A stretch of 5,416 nt of DNA from Alphaproteobacteria bacterium (GTDB lineage Bacteria; Pseudomonadota; Alphaproteobacteria; Rickettsiales; VGDC01). The stretch spans positions 1 to 5,416 of the forward strand of contig VGDC01000148.1 in NCBI GenBank assembly GCA_016869895.1. The letters are read 5' to 3'. Position 1 is the first letter of the stretch. Each line of letters begins with the position of its first letter. Below are positions 5,127-5,416 of the stretch, in pieces. Made by a program: the position numbers and the translations under genes. Below the pieces are notes generated by a model. That model was given only the letters and a program-made list of their open reading frames with translations, was not told where the DNA came from and did no database searches.

Positions 5127-5416
5127 ATGAGCCGCGCCCTCATCTCCGCTGAAGAACTCGTTTCGGCGTTGGACAACCCGTCGCTGAAAATCATCGATGC
5201 CTCGTGGCATATGCCCGCATCAGGGCGCGATGCCGCCAAGGAATTCCTGCAAGGGCATATCCCCGGCGCGGTCTTTTTCGACCTCGATAAACATTCCGAC
5301 CACTCCTCCTCCCTTCCCCATATGCTGCCCACGCCGGAAGCTTTCGCAGAAGCGGTGGGCGAGTTGGGCATCTCCTCCGACGACCTTGTGGTGGTGTATG
5401 ACTCCGCAGGGTTGTT
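5127..5416 (+). CDS. sseA: 3-mercaptopyruvate/thiosulfate sulfurtransferase, N-terminal part (partial)
   Basis: The first 96 residues of a tandem-rhodanese sulfurtransferase of about 280 residues are present; the frame runs off the right edge. Such enzymes move sulfur from 3-mercaptopyruvate or thiosulfate to cyanide or thiol acceptors through a persulfide cysteine. Visible hallmarks of the N-terminal rhodanese domain are LVSALDNPSLKIIDASWHMP (11-30), the block EFLQGHIPGAVFFDLD (39-54), the SLPHMLPTPEAFAEAVGELG stretch (62-81) and LVVVYDSAGL (87-96). The catalytic cysteine sits in the second domain, outside the window, so the choice between mercaptopyruvate and thiosulfate as donor cannot be made; SseA is the closest fit by the DASWHMP and LPHMLP motifs. 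There is no signal peptide, so it is cytoplasmic. It lies 12 bases after the dioxygenase-like gene, with its ribosome site overlapping that gene's stop. Confidence 0.9.
   Translation, partial: MSRALISAEELVSALDNPSLKIIDASWHMPASGRDAAKEFLQGHIPGAVFFDLDKHSDHSSSLPHMLPTPEAFAEAVGELGISSDDLVVVYDSAGL

Overview
The window looks like ordinary chromosome of a moderately GC-rich alphaproteobacterium. The evidence is the arrangement of a protein-L-isoaspartate methyltransferase-like gene directly upstream of a tolC gene, which is common in Alphaproteobacteria, and the style of the SseA-type sulfurtransferase. I cannot name a genus. There is no transposase, integrase, CRISPR array or phage hallmark.

Layout. 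Bases 1-1520 are read leftward: a PIMT-like methyltransferase (840-1520) followed by the N-terminal half of a TolC-family outer-membrane efflux protein (start at 714, running off the left edge). The 125-base gap between them folds on paper into an unusual structured leader at the tolC start codon. Bases 1521-1687 form a divergent control region, with a good leftward promoter for the methyltransferase gene and a rightward promoter for a tRNA-Cys(GCA) gene (1688-1761). Everything after this is read rightward: a small one-helix membrane protein (1872-2141), overlapped by four bases by a small soluble protein (2138-2425), then a 572-residue protein of unknown family with its own likely promoter (2580-4298). 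After these come an exported, degenerate intradiol-dioxygenase-like protein (4419-5114) and, 12 bases on, the start of a 3-mercaptopyruvate/thiosulfate sulfurtransferase (5127 to the right edge).

How the genes relate. TolC is the outer-membrane channel of tripartite export systems; its methyltransferase neighbour is probably co-transcribed, but a functional link is not established. The three genes between the tRNA and the dioxygenase-like gene match no family I can recognise and are the least explained part of the window. The dioxygenase-like protein keeps the family scaffold but has lost three of the four iron-binding residues, so it is probably not an enzyme of aromatic ring cleavage. Its tight spacing to the sulfurtransferase suggests a shared transcript.

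Most interesting for follow-up: the tolC leader fold (713-782), the ligand-less exported dioxygenase homologue, and the unknown 572-residue protein with weak internal repeats.
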